DNA of 64,000 nucleotides from Alkalinema sp. FACHB-956 (GCF_014697025.1 NZ_JACJRC010000013.1:1-64000), one strand, 5' to 3'; counted from the first letter of the stretch, positions 7,675 to 17,986 are shown. Made by a program: numbers and translations. Notes: generated by a model from the letters alone, not told the origin.

Positions 7675-7739
7675 AGGGTAGGAGGGTAAAAGAGAAAGAG
7701 TAAGAGGGTAGAGGGGTAGAAGAGTAGGAGGGTAGCAGG
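7675..7739. repeat. Purine-rich octanucleotide tandem repeat
   Basis: About eight degenerate copies of an 8-base unit close to AGGGTAGA, beginning 37 bases after the cobI stop. The cobI 3' end itself (CGGTAGGAG around the TAG stop) resembles the unit. The G-rich strand could affect transcript structure. Confidence 0.75.
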
Positions 7740-8021
7740 TTGGGTGGGCTGAGTGAGTCTTGTCTAATCCCTGAATGCTCTGAGATCGGCAACTTTTTCT
7801 CCTGGGATCTCGTCATCGGAGATGATCTCAACGATCGCCTCAATGACCCAGATACCTAAATTTTTAAGGCAAAGGATCATTGATCGAATCTGCCTTTAGA
7901 ATGCAATCAGGCTCGATCGATAGCTCTCTTTTGGACGATGTTCTTGTCTAAATTTCCGATCTAGCAGTAGGCTTGTTAACCGTCGGTTCACCTTGTTGCC
8001 CACTTCGCGATAGACCACTTA

Positions 8022-8128
8022 GCAATTGTCCAGTTCGCAACTGTCAAGCTTGCAACTGTCAAGTTCACGATTGTTAAGTTCGCAGTTATAGATCTCGTAC
8101 TATAGCGTTCGCGTACTATAGCGTTCTC
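8022..8128. repeat. 15-16 bp tandem repeat upstream of TonB-like gene
   Basis: Five degenerate 15-base units (GCAATTGTCCAGTTC, GCAACTGTCAAGCTT, GCAACTGTCAAGTTC, ACGATTGTTAAGTTC, GCAGTTATAGATCTC) are followed by two 16-base units (GTACTATAGCGTTCGC and GTACTATAGCGTTCTC). The array ends 36 bases before the ATG at 8165 and so covers the likely promoter and leader. Confidence 0.85.
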
Positions 8129-8164
8129 GTTGCTGTCCTATTTCCCCGGAGGATCCACGCTACC

Positions 8165-9385
8165 ATGACCCACCTCAATTCACCGTGGTTAAATTCTGAA
8201 CACATGGTGACGTTAGTTACGGAAGTTGCGAAACAACCGATGACGATCGCGATGGTGGCTTCGATCGGGGCCCATGGGTTGTTTTTGCTGGGCTTGCCAG
8301 CTATCACCGCCAGTCAACCCAAGGACAATACGCGCACGGTGGGCGTTGTTGCCCTGACTCCGGAAGAAATGGCCCAGTTGCCCAGCACCAACAGCACGAT
8401 GATGATGCCCCAGGGGAATCCGCTCTCCCCTTTGCCGCCGACTGGGAATTCGTTTTCGTTTCCCCAGCAACCCAACACCACACCCCCCCAGCCCGATAAC
8501 TTACTTGGCTCAACGGGCGGTATCGGCACCGATCCGAATTCAATTTACTCCCTACCAAATCTAGGGATCTCCAGTGGTGGCATGGATTTTAGCAATGCCT
8601 TCCCGCCGCGATCGAGTAGCAATTCGGTTTCAGACCGAGATCGTCCATCCGCTACGGACAATCAGCCCAAAAATATTCAGCAGTCTGAGGTTCAGATCAG
8701 TCACGATGACGCCTCTCAGGAAGATAAATCTCAAAACGATTCCCAAAAAACACCCCCCAACACCCCCCCGTCGCCGCTAACCTCCGCCAATCCAACCCAG
8801 CAGCAGATCGCAGCCAACCAGACTCCTAATAATAATCCGCCTGCGGGTGCCAATCCCTCCGGCCCGACTCCCCTCCCACCCGATGGTGGCCCTACCGTTC
8901 CTGCCAGAATGTCGTCGGCCACTGAAGAGCTACTAAAGAAGCAACAGGAATATCAACGCATTGCCGCTTCCTACAAGGCCGATGGCGCTAAGGATAAGCA
9001 AGGTGAACTCACCAGAGCGGGCGGCTTGTTTTTAAGTACGCTGAAGCCAGAAGTCCTGACTAAATATGTTGAGGCGAACGGAGGCACCTTTCCTAAGATC
9101 GCGGAGCCAACCTTTGAACGCCACAATACGCCCTTAATCTACCCATTTCCCGCCACCTATAAGCTGCCTAACTTCCAGTTTGACCAGCCTGTGAAAGTCT
9201 CTGGCCTTGTCGGAGCAGATGGCAAGTTAGATCCGGAGACCCTTTATGTTTTGAAGGGAACCGGCTACGACGATTTGGATGCGATCGCGATCGAGGAAAT
9301 GAAAACTAAGCAGTTTCCCGCCACCGGACAGTTGACCTATCGCATTGTTGAGTTCTATTTTGCACCCCGTCAGCAGGTGGGCTGA
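8165..9385 (+). CDS. TonB-like energy-transducer family protein
   Basis: A 406-residue protein with one N-terminal membrane anchor (about 27-47, IAMVASIGAHGLFLLGL). A long Pro/Asn/Gln/Ser-rich region (about 75-255) would span the periplasm. The C-terminal domain of about 95 residues is TonB-like: FDQPVKVSGLVGADGKL, then DDLDAIAIEEMKTKQFPA and a final beta strand. It probably couples the inner membrane to an outer-membrane receptor, or is a structural relative. No exbB/exbD or receptor gene is nearby. The start is supported by GGAGG 12 bases upstream. The two downstream genes run in the same direction but are separated by more than 90 bases. Confidence 0.75.
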   Translation: MTHLNSPWLNSEHMVTLVTEVAKQPMTIAMVASIGAHGLFLLGLPAITASQPKDNTRTVGVVALTPEEMAQLPSTNSTMMMPQGNPLSPLPPTGNSFSFPQQPNTTPPQPDNLLGSTGGIGTDPNSIYSLPNLGISSGGMDFSNAFPPRSSSNSVSDRDRPSATDNQPKNIQQSEVQISHDDASQEDKSQNDSQKTPPNTPPSPLTSANPTQQQIAANQTPNNNPPAGANPSGPTPLPPDGGPTVPARMSSATEELLKKQQEYQRIAASYKADGAKDKQGELTRAGGLFLSTLKPEVLTKYVEANGGTFPKIAEPTFERHNTPLIYPFPATYKLPNFQFDQPVKVSGLVGADGKLDPETLYVLKGTGYDDLDAIAIEEMKTKQFPATGQLTYRIVEFYFAPRQQVG

Positions 9386-9498
9386 TCGCAAATTTCCTAG
9401 ACCGCACCGCATAGACGCTGCATAAATCGATCGCCTGTCCCCTATGGAAGAACTGTCAGCTTACCCAATGCTTCAGTTCACCCTTAGGAGACAGCAAG

Positions 9499-10440
9499 AT
9501 GAAGACCTCCAACCTGCTCAACCTCGCCCTGGCCCTGTCCGTTGTAACCACGATCGCCCTGCCCGCTACTAGCAAACCCGCAGCGGCTCAACCCACTGCT
9601 ACCAGCCAAACCAGCCGCACCAACGGCGTCATTCCCCAAAGCGCAGGGGTCGTCATCCAACTGCCTGCCAACATGGTGGTAGACGTGGGCCAAAAGCAAG
9701 ACATGCCCTACACCGTGCCCCTGGCACAGCCCATCTATGACCTGCAAGGCAACGAAGTGATTCCCGCCCAAGCCCCCGTCAGCATCAAGATTAAACCCGA
9801 AAATGGCGGCGCGAAAATTGTGGCAGAGTCGATCGTGGTTCGCGGTCAAATCGTTCCCATCATTGCTGCGACTGCCGTCATCCCAGGCCGCACGGTTACG
9901 GAACAAACAGGCGAACAACGGGCCAGAGAAAACAGCGCCGTCATGGGTAATCTGTTTGGAGCCATTGGCGGGTCGATCGCGCCGGTGTCCAAGCGAGGCA
10001 ATGCCTTTGAGCACATGGGCATGATTGGTGGTGCTGTGGGCATCCTGAGTGGCTTAAGTTCTCCCCGGAACTATCGGATTGTGGAACTGTCCAGCGGAAC
10101 CGTCTATGTGCTGCAATTGCAATCCGCTGTCACGCTACCGACCTTGGCTATGGCTCCCCAGAATAATTCACAATCCTCCCAAGCAGGTAACACCGACGAG
10201 CAAACAGCCAACCAACCCAAATTCGACTTCCAAAACGTGGCGCAATACACGAATGGGTTAGAAAATGTGCTGAAAGCCTTCAAGGATGGCAAAATGTCCC
10301 TCAGCGAAGCCCGCCGGATTATCATCGCCGCTGACACCTACGCCACCCAAAGCCTGCAACCCCGCCTCTATCCCCCCGCTGGCATTCGTCGCCAAGTTCT
10401 GCAATTCTTTGATTACACCTACGAAATCGATCGCAAGTAG
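9499..10440 (+). CDS. Exported protein of unknown function
   Basis: A 313-residue protein with a clear Sec signal peptide (residues 1-31, cleavage near SKPAAAQP). The mature part begins with a VIQLPANMVVDVGQKQDMPYT strand region. A middle Gly-rich stretch (MGNLFGAIGGSIAP and MIGGAVGILSGLSS) resembles glycine-zipper segments that insert in membranes, and a helical C-terminal half contains NGLENVLKAFKDGKMSLSEA. I do not recognise a named family. The position between a TonB-like protein and a giant caspase/WD40 protein hints at the cell envelope but proves nothing. Confidence 0.6.
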   Translation: MKTSNLLNLALALSVVTTIALPATSKPAAAQPTATSQTSRTNGVIPQSAGVVIQLPANMVVDVGQKQDMPYTVPLAQPIYDLQGNEVIPAQAPVSIKIKPENGGAKIVAESIVVRGQIVPIIAATAVIPGRTVTEQTGEQRARENSAVMGNLFGAIGGSIAPVSKRGNAFEHMGMIGGAVGILSGLSSPRNYRIVELSSGTVYVLQLQSAVTLPTLAMAPQNNSQSSQAGNTDEQTANQPKFDFQNVAQYTNGLENVLKAFKDGKMSLSEARRIIIAADTYATQSLQPRLYPPAGIRRQVLQFFDYTYEIDRK

Positions 10441-10532
10441 TCTCCCCTGTCAGAATGATATCGAGTGATCCATTGCATCTCCCCTCCTCACAATAACTCC
10501 AGCTATCTTTCCACGCTGTCCTGTGCTGTCCT

Positions 10533-13500
10533 ATGCCCCGCGCCGTTAGCTCTTCCCAACCCAAATCCAACAATCAGCCTGCAAAACTGTGGATGCTTCT
10601 GATTGGCGTCAATGAATACCAAGATGCAACTTTGCCAGCGCTTCAGTATTCCGCGATCGATTGTCAGAGTTTGGGAGATGTCCTAACTGAAGTGGTTTCT
10701 TCCTCATTTGCGGCCTGTGACGCTAGCATTTACCACGATTTTGCTGAACAGCTTCCCGTTGTCGCTCCTATCCAGCAAAGTCTGCTGAAAATCCAACAGC
10801 AAGCCAACGCCCAAGACACCGTTCTCATCTACTTTTCCGGCCACGGGGTTCTCGCTGGAACCCAGCAGGAAGCGGTGCTGTGTTTACACGATACGGATCT
10901 CGATCGACCCAGTGAAACAGGACTGTCCATTCACGCCCTCTTGCAAACCCTATCCGCCTGTGCTGCCCACCAACAAATTATTTGGCTCGATGCCTGTCAC
11001 AGTGGCGGCATGACCCTGCGCGGTTTACCCATCAATCCCGCAGCCCAATTGGTCGATGTCTTGCAAAAGCAGGTGAAAAAAAGTCAGGGGCTGTATGCAC
11101 TACTCTCCTGCGATCGATCGCAGCAATCCTGGGAATTTCCGGAACTGGGCCATGGCATTTTCACCTATTTCCTGATGAAAGGGTTGCGGGGAGAGGCGGC
11201 CAATGCCCACGGGTTGATTGATGTAGATAGCTTATATAAATATATCTATCATCAAACCCTACGCTACGTTGATCAAACCAATCAACAATTGCGCTTAGTC
11301 AATCAGCAAAAACGCAGTCGGGGGGAATCGAAATTACAGGCGGAATATCCACTGCAAACGCCGAAACGCATTGTGGAAGGCATTGGGGAATTTATTCTAG
11401 CGAAATCGCCCATTTATCTGACAACCCAAGCCATCGCCCACACCCAGCTCAGCCGACGGGCGCTCATCATCGACGGCTTCAACCACCAAAACGCAGCACT
11501 GGAGTTCAGTAAGTTACTCAGCCATGCCGGACAATTTGAGGTGGAATATTATCCCAAACCAGGACAGGACTGGAGCGACATTAAAACTACGATCGCTCAA
11601 CAGTTAGAAACTATTCCTCCGAATACTGAGAATCATTCCACGCTATTACTCTACCTACGCGGTCAGATTCTGAATCAAGAAGATGGGGAAGCCTCTTTAA
11701 TACTGGGAGAAACGGGGGAAATCAGCCGATCGTGGCTACGGCAATACCTACGACAACACCCAGAACATCAGCAAATGATTATTCTGGATTGTCCCAAGAG
11801 TAATTTAGATGATTGCAATTTAGAAGCTTGGGTTGAGGACTTACAGCACGAGCAGGGACGCGGTCAATGCATTCTTGCAGCGCAGTCTCCCGTGGAGAAT
11901 TCAGCCCTTTTTGCCCAGGCATTACAGGAAACCTTAAGCACGATCGATCCGCAAAAGGGACTGTCGGCAGCCGGATGGGTTACCCACCTGCAACAGGCAT
12001 TGGCTGGAATGACGCCCTTGCGGGTCTGGCTATCGGGAACGCGGGGCATTCTGGAAATTATTCCGGAACAAATCACATTAACGACGCGATCGGGAATTGA
12101 TTTAGGCGTTTGTCCCTACCTGGGATTGCGCGCCTTTAGTGAACGGGAAACGCAATACTTCTACGGTCGGGAAAGTGTAGTCGAACAATTACTCAATGAA
12201 TTGGTGAAGCAGCCGGTTCTGGCGATCGTGGGTGCTTCCGGTAGCGGGAAATCCTCTGTCATGCAAGCGGGACTGATTCCCCAACTGCGCCGAGGCCAAT
12301 ATATTCCCAATAGCGATCGCTGGCAGATCGTACAAATGCGTCCTGGCGATCGACCCATTACCGCCCTCAGCCGTAGCCTCGCCCACGGGAGCCGGAATGC
12401 CACCAACCAGAATGCCGCTAACCAATACGCGCCAGAGCAAATTGAAGGCGTGCTCTACCAAGGGGTAGAAGGCTGGGTGTACTGGCTGCGATCGCAAACG
12501 GAACCGCTGACGGTACTGGCGATCGATCAGTTTGAGGAATTGTTTACGCTAGCCGATGAATTGGAACGCCAACGGTTTATTGAATTAATCACGGGGGCGG
12601 TGGAATATGCCAGCGATCGCTTCAAATTAGTTTTTACAATTCGCGCAGACTTTATTGCCGCCTGTTTGGAATTGCCGGAACTCGCCCCACTGGTTCAGAA
12701 ACACAGCGTTCTGGTTCCCGCCTGCCTCAGCGAAGAGGATTACCGCCGCGTCATCACCCAACCCGCTGAGCAAGTCGGTTTGCGCGTTGAGCCGGAATTG
12801 ATTGAAGTGTTGCTTCAGGAACTCGATCGTACGACGGGAGACTTGCCGCTGTTGCAATTTGTGCTGGAAGAACTGTGGCATTACCGCAGCGAGGGACAAT
12901 TAACCCTGCAAAGTTATCAGCAACAAATTGGTGGATTGCGGGGCGTGTTAGAAACCAAGGCCCAAGCGGTCTATGATGCCCTCTCACCGGACGAGCAAGC
13001 CTGTGCCCGTTGGATTTTTCTCAATTTAACGCAAGTTGGTGAGAGTACAGAAGATACCCGTCGCCGCATTCGTCGATCGACCTTGGCAGTGACCAAGTAT
13101 GCGCCAGATCTGGTGGAACGGACGCTAAAAGCCTTAACCACTGCGCAGTTGATTACGATCGATTCTGCCCTAGATTCCTCTACAACTCTATTACCAGAAA
13201 CCCCAGAAGCGGATACTGTCCCGCAGTTATCCACAGCTGTAGAGTCTGAATCGCCTATTCTTTCTAGCCCTGAACCACGCTCTGAAACTTGGCCTGAAAC
13301 CTGGCCTGAAACCACGATCGAAGTCACCCATGAAATCCTGATTCGCCACTGGTCAACGCTGCGGTGGTGGCTAGATGAAAATAGAAGCCGACTGAAGTCG
13401 CAACGACAAATCGAACAATCGGCACAACAATGGCAACAACATGATTACAAACCAGAATTCCTACTACGGGGTGTACGTTTAGCGCAGGCGGAAGAACTCT

Positions 13501-15767
13501 ACATTAATTACACCGATGAGCTAACCAGCCTGACCCAGGAATTTGTTGAAACGTCGATCGAAGCTCGCGATCGGGAAATGATTGAAACGCGGAAACGTCT
13601 ACGCAGAGCCCAGATCGCCGTGGCTTTGATTGGAAGTTTAGGGGTTTGTGCGTTGGGCTTTGCGGGACTGGCATCCTGGCGACAACGGACAGCACAATTG
13701 CGGGAAATTGATGCACTAACGGCCAGTTCCGAAGCTTTACTCAATGACAACCAACAGATCGAAGCCGTTACCGATGGGTTGAAAGCAGGCACGTTATGGC
13801 AAAGCTTAGAAACCAGTTGGCTCAAGTTTCTCCCCTTACCAGGGGACTTGCGTATGAAGGTTGTAACAACGCTACAACAAGCCCTCAGCCGCACTCAGGA
13901 GATCAATCGGATTACCAGTGAGCAGTCGGTCAATGCAGTTACGAGTAATACTCAAGGCAATCTCATTTGGTTCGCTGGCGATGATGGAAAGATTATACAA
14001 TACAGCCTTGCAGATAGTCTCAGCGCCGACCAGCGCAGTCAGCCGATCGCACACCTTGGCGATCGCATTCAAGCTATCCAACTCAGCCCCGATCAACAAT
14101 GGCTCGCCAGTGCATTGAGTAATGGCACGATCGATCTACGGCGAGTCACAGATCGAGAGGCCGTAACGCTGCAAGGCCATAGCGACTGGGTGACGGATGT
14201 GCAGTGGAGTCCCGATGGTCAGCAGTTGGTCAGTGCCAGCCGGGATGGAACGGTGCGCCTGTGGAATCGCCAACGGCAGCAGGCTATGTGGATTGGCCAG
14301 TGGATTGGCAAGGGGCATAAAGGCTGGGTCAATTGTGTTCAGTTTCTTAATGCTCGGCAAATCCTTTCCGGTGGCGAAGATGGGACTGTACGATTATGGT
14401 CGATCGAAGGCAAATTAATCAAAACCTGGAAGGCTCATACTGACCGGATTACCGCCATTGCAATTCGTCCCAATCAAGCAGAGTTTCTGACTGCCAGCGC
14501 CGATCGTACGATTAAGCGGTGGGATCGTAATGGCAAGCTACTACAAACCTATGAAGGGCATCGCGATCAGGTTAATGATTTGAGTTGGCAACGGAATGGC
14601 CGTTCTTTTGTCAGTGCGGGGAGCGATCGGAAAATCATCTTCTGGTCAGCAACTGGAGAAATGCAAACAAGTCTTCAAGGAAGCCGGGAAGAAATTAAAC
14701 AGGTTCATTGGATGCCTGATGGCAAAACATTCTTGAGCAGTGGCTCAGATAAATTGGTGCGCGTTTGGCAGATGGCCGATCATCCTGGCGATCGCGTCCC
14801 CATGCCCCTCTCTTCCATTCCCGCTGTTACCTTCCTGCCCGATCGACCCGCCCTGCTTGCCACGACCCAGGATAAAGTCGTTTCGGAATTTTCCCTACGA
14901 TCGACCCCAAACTCGCAACGATTGCTAGCTTCTCCCATTCCTCGGATCACAACTCAAAATTTGATTACAAGCTTAAGCGTCAGTAAAAACGGAAACACCA
15001 TCATCACGAGTGATATCCAAGGCCATCTATTCACGTTTCAAGCCGATGGCCGATTGCAATTGCAGCGATCGATCTCTCCTCAGCGCATCAATACCGTCCA
15101 AATCAGTCCCGATGGCTCAACGATCGCCAGTGCTGGGGTCGATCGAACCATTACCCTCAGCCGTGCGACGACCCTCGAACCGGTTGCGACCCTATCTGGT
15201 CATAGCGATGAAATCAAAGCCCTACAATTCAGTCCCAATGGTCACTGGTTGGCTTCCGCAGGCAGCGATCGACAGATCAAACTGTGGAATCTGGCCGATC
15301 GTAGCCGTCAGACCTTGGGGAGCCATTCTTTGGAAGTCTCCAGTCTCGCCTTTAGTCCCGATAGCCAGTGGTTAGCTGCGGGCAGTTGGGATAATACGAT
15401 TCAGGTGTGGAACTTGACCACTCGTCGATCGATCAAATTAACAGGCCATAGCCATGGCATCACCAGTTTGAATTTCAGTCCCGATGGCCAGACGTTACTA
15501 TCCAGCAGCCAAGACGGCACGGTCAAACTCTGGAATCCCTACACCGGTAATCTGATTAAAACACTGATCAATCAAGGCGATAGTCTCCAAAAGGGTTGGT
15601 TAAATCCTAGCGGTGACGTATTGGCGATCGCTGGCGAGCAGTCGGGTTTGACGGTTTGGAACTGGAATCTTAATAGCTTAGTGAATCAAGGCTGCGATCG
15701 ACTCTCGACCTACCTCCGCAGCCAACCAACCACATCCAACACGATCGGCCGCTGCCAAGCTCGATAA
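10533..15767 (+). CDS. Tandem caspase - nSTAND - WD40 protein
   Basis: A giant signal-transduction NTPase of 1744 residues. Residues 18-270 form an active-type caspase domain with His104 (YFSGHG) and Cys155 (LDACHSGG). Residues about 308-510 repeat the same fold in degenerate form: LLLYLRGQ places Gln378 at the His position, and IILDCPKSN places Pro421 at the Cys position. Residues 528-1000 are an nSTAND-type NTPase starting YLGLRAFSE, with Walker A GASGSGKSS (567-575). One TM helix (about 1025-1047) follows, and then WD40 repeats from about 1120 to the end, enough for two propellers. By analogy to known caspase-STAND proteins, the WD40 part would sense a trigger and the caspase part would be released to cut proteins. 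The natural target is unknown. Confidence 0.92.
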   Translation: MPRAVSSSQPKSNNQPAKLWMLLIGVNEYQDATLPALQYSAIDCQSLGDVLTEVVSSSFAACDASIYHDFAEQLPVVAPIQQSLLKIQQQANAQDTVLIYFSGHGVLAGTQQEAVLCLHDTDLDRPSETGLSIHALLQTLSACAAHQQIIWLDACHSGGMTLRGLPINPAAQLVDVLQKQVKKSQGLYALLSCDRSQQSWEFPELGHGIFTYFLMKGLRGEAANAHGLIDVDSLYKYIYHQTLRYVDQTNQQLRLVNQQKRSRGESKLQAEYPLQTPKRIVEGIGEFILAKSPIYLTTQAIAHTQLSRRALIIDGFNHQNAALEFSKLLSHAGQFEVEYYPKPGQDWSDIKTTIAQQLETIPPNTENHSTLLLYLRGQILNQEDGEASLILGETGEISRSWLRQYLRQHPEHQQMIILDCPKSNLDDCNLEAWVEDLQHEQGRGQCILAAQSPVENSALFAQALQETLSTIDPQKGLSAAGWVTHLQQALAGMTPLRVWLSGTRGILEIIPEQITLTTRSGIDLGVCPYLGLRAFSERETQYFYGRESVVEQLLNELVKQPVLAIVGASGSGKSSVMQAGLIPQLRRGQYIPNSDRWQIVQMRPGDRPITALSRSLAHGSRNATNQNAANQYAPEQIEGVLYQGVEGWVYWLRSQTEPLTVLAIDQFEELFTLADELERQRFIELITGAVEYASDRFKLVFTIRADFIAACLELPELAPLVQKHSVLVPACLSEEDYRRVITQPAEQVGLRVEPELIEVLLQELDRTTGDLPLLQFVLEELWHYRSEGQLTLQSYQQQIGGLRGVLETKAQAVYDALSPDEQACARWIFLNLTQVGESTEDTRRRIRRSTLAVTKYAPDLVERTLKALTTAQLITIDSALDSSTTLLPETPEADTVPQLSTAVESESPILSSPEPRSETWPETWPETTIEVTHEILIRHWSTLRWWLDENRSRLKSQRQIEQSAQQWQQHDYKPEFLLRGVRLAQAEELYINYTDELTSLTQEFVETSIEARDREMIETRKRLRRAQIAVALIGSLGVCALGFAGLASWRQRTAQLREIDALTASSEALLNDNQQIEAVTDGLKAGTLWQSLETSWLKFLPLPGDLRMKVVTTLQQALSRTQEINRITSEQSVNAVTSNTQGNLIWFAGDDGKIIQYSLADSLSADQRSQPIAHLGDRIQAIQLSPDQQWLASALSNGTIDLRRVTDREAVTLQGHSDWVTDVQWSPDGQQLVSASRDGTVRLWNRQRQQAMWIGQWIGKGHKGWVNCVQFLNARQILSGGEDGTVRLWSIEGKLIKTWKAHTDRITAIAIRPNQAEFLTASADRTIKRWDRNGKLLQTYEGHRDQVNDLSWQRNGRSFVSAGSDRKIIFWSATGEMQTSLQGSREEIKQVHWMPDGKTFLSSGSDKLVRVWQMADHPGDRVPMPLSSIPAVTFLPDRPALLATTQDKVVSEFSLRSTPNSQRLLASPIPRITTQNLITSLSVSKNGNTIITSDIQGHLFTFQADGRLQLQRSISPQRINTVQISPDGSTIASAGVDRTITLSRATTLEPVATLSGHSDEIKALQFSPNGHWLASAGSDRQIKLWNLADRSRQTLGSHSLEVSSLAFSPDSQWLAAGSWDNTIQVWNLTTRRSIKLTGHSHGITSLNFSPDGQTLLSSSQDGTVKLWNPYTGNLIKTLINQGDSLQKGWLNPSGDVLAIAGEQSGLTVWNWNLNSLVNQGCDRLSTYLRSQPTTSNTIGRCQAR

Positions 15768-15935
15768 AGCCTGATGATCAGCGATGCTTCAACTTACGAT
15801 CAACGAGACAGGGAACTTCCTGAGATTAAATAATTTTGCTAGGACAGAAGATTAAGGATATTTACAGTATTTGAATTTTATAGACAATTACATGTTTTTA
15901 CAATACTATGATCTTGTAGAGATCTTGAGATTCCT

Positions 15936-16292
15936 ATGCCGAAGTCGAAGAAAGAAGATCAAGAACCTGATATTGCGAGGTTATCCGCGATCGATGAGGA
16001 CGTGCTGACGGTCTTATTGGGACGAGAGTTGTATGGGTTGGAAATCTTGGATGAGCTGAATCCAGGACGTCCAATGCCATTACGGTTTGGCAGCTTGTAC
16101 CCTGCCCTCAACCGCTTAGAGAAAAAAGGCTTTGTGAGTTGGCGCTGGGGCGACGAAGTGGACGAATCAGGGGGCGCGCGCCGCAAGTATTACAAAGTGA
16201 CAGGCTTGGGGGCGACAGCGCTCAACGCAGTCCAGAGCTATCGGATGGCGCTGGCACAAAGGGCCACCGCCGGAGCTGGTTTAGTGCTCTGA
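15936..16292 (+). CDS. PadR-family transcriptional regulator
   Basis: This 118-residue winged-helix protein has the PadR core: DEDVLTVLLGRELYGLEILDEL, then RFGSLYPALNRLEKKGFVSW as recognition helix and wing, then RRKYYKVTGLG. The dimerisation C-terminus is short (AQRATAGAGLVL), so it is a minimal PadR. It is followed 58 bases later by the HEAT-repeat gene, with which it may form an operon that it controls. The upstream 168 bases are A+T rich and hold a loose inverted pair, ACAGTATT near 15864 and AATACTAT near 15903, which could be an operator. Confidence 0.85.
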   Translation: MPKSKKEDQEPDIARLSAIDEDVLTVLLGRELYGLEILDELNPGRPMPLRFGSLYPALNRLEKKGFVSWRWGDEVDESGGARRKYYKVTGLGATALNAVQSYRMALAQRATAGAGLVL

Positions 16293-16350
16293 GGATTGCC
16301 GCTTAACAGTACAGAGTTTTGAAATTAGCAAAATTGAGTGGGTCATTACG

Positions 16351-17952
16351 ATGCAAATAGACGATGAAAGTCGGAAACAATTAGCAAAATTTTGGCGCAG
16401 AAAACTGTGGTTAGGAATAGCCGTGATCGGAACGTTAGGCATTGCGGCTTGGCGAATCAGTTCAGTACAGGCCCGTTATGATGATGTCTTAGTCCAAGAA
16501 AGTCGCAATTTGCCAGACAAAGTTTACCAGGAGTTGATTCAGGAAATTAGGCAAGGAATTCCCAATCAGCCAATTTTTTGGGAAACGGATGATTTCAAAA
16601 AAAATCAAACTTGTAGCAGCATTAACCTACTGGGTTCCCTTGGCGATCGCCGTGCAATTCCTGAACTCAAAAAACTGATGGAAGATGAAATGAACCATGT
16701 GAGGAATTGTGGTGGTAATATCCTCGATAAAAGTATTTATCTAGCAGCCGCTTTAGCATTAAGTAACTTTGAGGATGAAAATACATTCTCCTATTTGAAG
16801 CAATCATTAGCCAGCCTTCCCTCATCACGAATACTTAATTTACAAAGAGAGTTTCATCGGAGAGAACGTCTAATTCTCAAACAGCCAACTTTTAATTGGA
16901 ATGACAAACAAAATGTAGCGCTTCTGAAAAGTCCCTTCCCAAGGTTTCTGGAGCCGTCAGAGCATGACACGATTAATCAGAAAATAATTCGATCGCTACA
17001 ATTTCCAGGCGTAGTCGATGAAAATCGAGCACAGAAATATCAACAATTAGAATCAAAAGCCTTGACGAAGCAACAAAAAGAGCAGTTGGTAGAAGAGTTA
17101 TTCATCAGCAATTTTGTACAGTTGCTGTTTCAACATCAGCAAAATAATCTTCTCGATATAGCTGCACAATATGGTAGCAAGGGTAATTTAAAAGCATTTG
17201 AGACATTGCTGTCCTTACTCCCGAAATCAACTCAAACGTTAACTCCATTTGAGAAAAGCACTAGACAATCTATCCTAAATAGGATGTTGGGACTCTCTGC
17301 TATTCCTCAATTTAGGCCATCAATTCTAAAATTTCTTAGATCTCAAAACTTTCAAGATAATGATTTTGCCAACCTTTACTGTGTAGCTCTTGCCGCTGAC
17401 CAAACAGGCCAAATCGCAAGTGAATTACTATTAAAACGAGTCAATTCTGGAAAACTTCCAGAATTTAATGACGGGATGAAATCGTGTAAAGGTGATTTTC
17501 CAGTCAATGTTTTGGTGAATCAACTAACTCCATTACTCAGCGATCGGAATTCTAATATCAGAAATAGTGCAGCCTCTGCATTAGGGTTTATTGGTGATCC
17601 CAGTGCAATTCCAGCAGTACTTCAGGCATTCAAAAAGCTCCCACGTTATTCCTTCAAGGATGCACCTTTAGAGAATACTTTAGATCCAGACTTATTTGTT
17701 GATGGAAAATCTTATAAACTATTTTTGAAGGTGCTACGAGAATTAGGCTATAGTGCAACCCTTGCAGATACTTGGAATGACCAAGAAAAACAGGATGCGA
17801 TCGTCGTTCTTAAAAAAGCATTAGACCAACCCGATTCGCCGCGCACCAACATAGACAATTCTCGTGCATATATTGGTTACTGTCGGTTGGCATCTGCGTT
17901 AGCTGACCTTGGTATTTCAGACTATTTAGAATCAATGTTTTGCAAAAGCTAA
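16351..17952 (+). CDS. HEAT-repeat membrane protein, N-terminal part
   Basis: 533 residues with a short basic N-terminus, one TM helix (about 18-35, LWLGIAVIGTLGIAAW) and helical HEAT/Armadillo-like repeats; the clearest is LLSDRNSNIRNSAASALGFIGDPSAIP. Codon use is more A+T rich than the genes before it. The frame closes at TAA 17950-17952 just after LESMFCKS. From 17930 onward the +1 frame is open and continues as AKAKDYAAHLKLEI straight into the next entry, so this looks like the front part of one gene with a one-base insertion in TTTT (17938-17941). The role is probably as a membrane-anchored scaffold. Confidence 0.8.
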   Translation: MQIDDESRKQLAKFWRRKLWLGIAVIGTLGIAAWRISSVQARYDDVLVQESRNLPDKVYQELIQEIRQGIPNQPIFWETDDFKKNQTCSSINLLGSLGDRRAIPELKKLMEDEMNHVRNCGGNILDKSIYLAAALALSNFEDENTFSYLKQSLASLPSSRILNLQREFHRRERLILKQPTFNWNDKQNVALLKSPFPRFLEPSEHDTINQKIIRSLQFPGVVDENRAQKYQQLESKALTKQQKEQLVEELFISNFVQLLFQHQQNNLLDIAAQYGSKGNLKAFETLLSLLPKSTQTLTPFEKSTRQSILNRMLGLSAIPQFRPSILKFLRSQNFQDNDFANLYCVALAADQTGQIASELLLKRVNSGKLPEFNDGMKSCKGDFPVNVLVNQLTPLLSDRNSNIRNSAASALGFIGDPSAIPAVLQAFKKLPRYSFKDAPLENTLDPDLFVDGKSYKLFLKVLRELGYSATLADTWNDQEKQDAIVVLKKALDQPDSPRTNIDNSRAYIGYCRLASALADLGISDYLESMFCKS

Positions 17953-17986
17953 GGATTATGCCGCTCATCTCAAACTGGAGATATCC

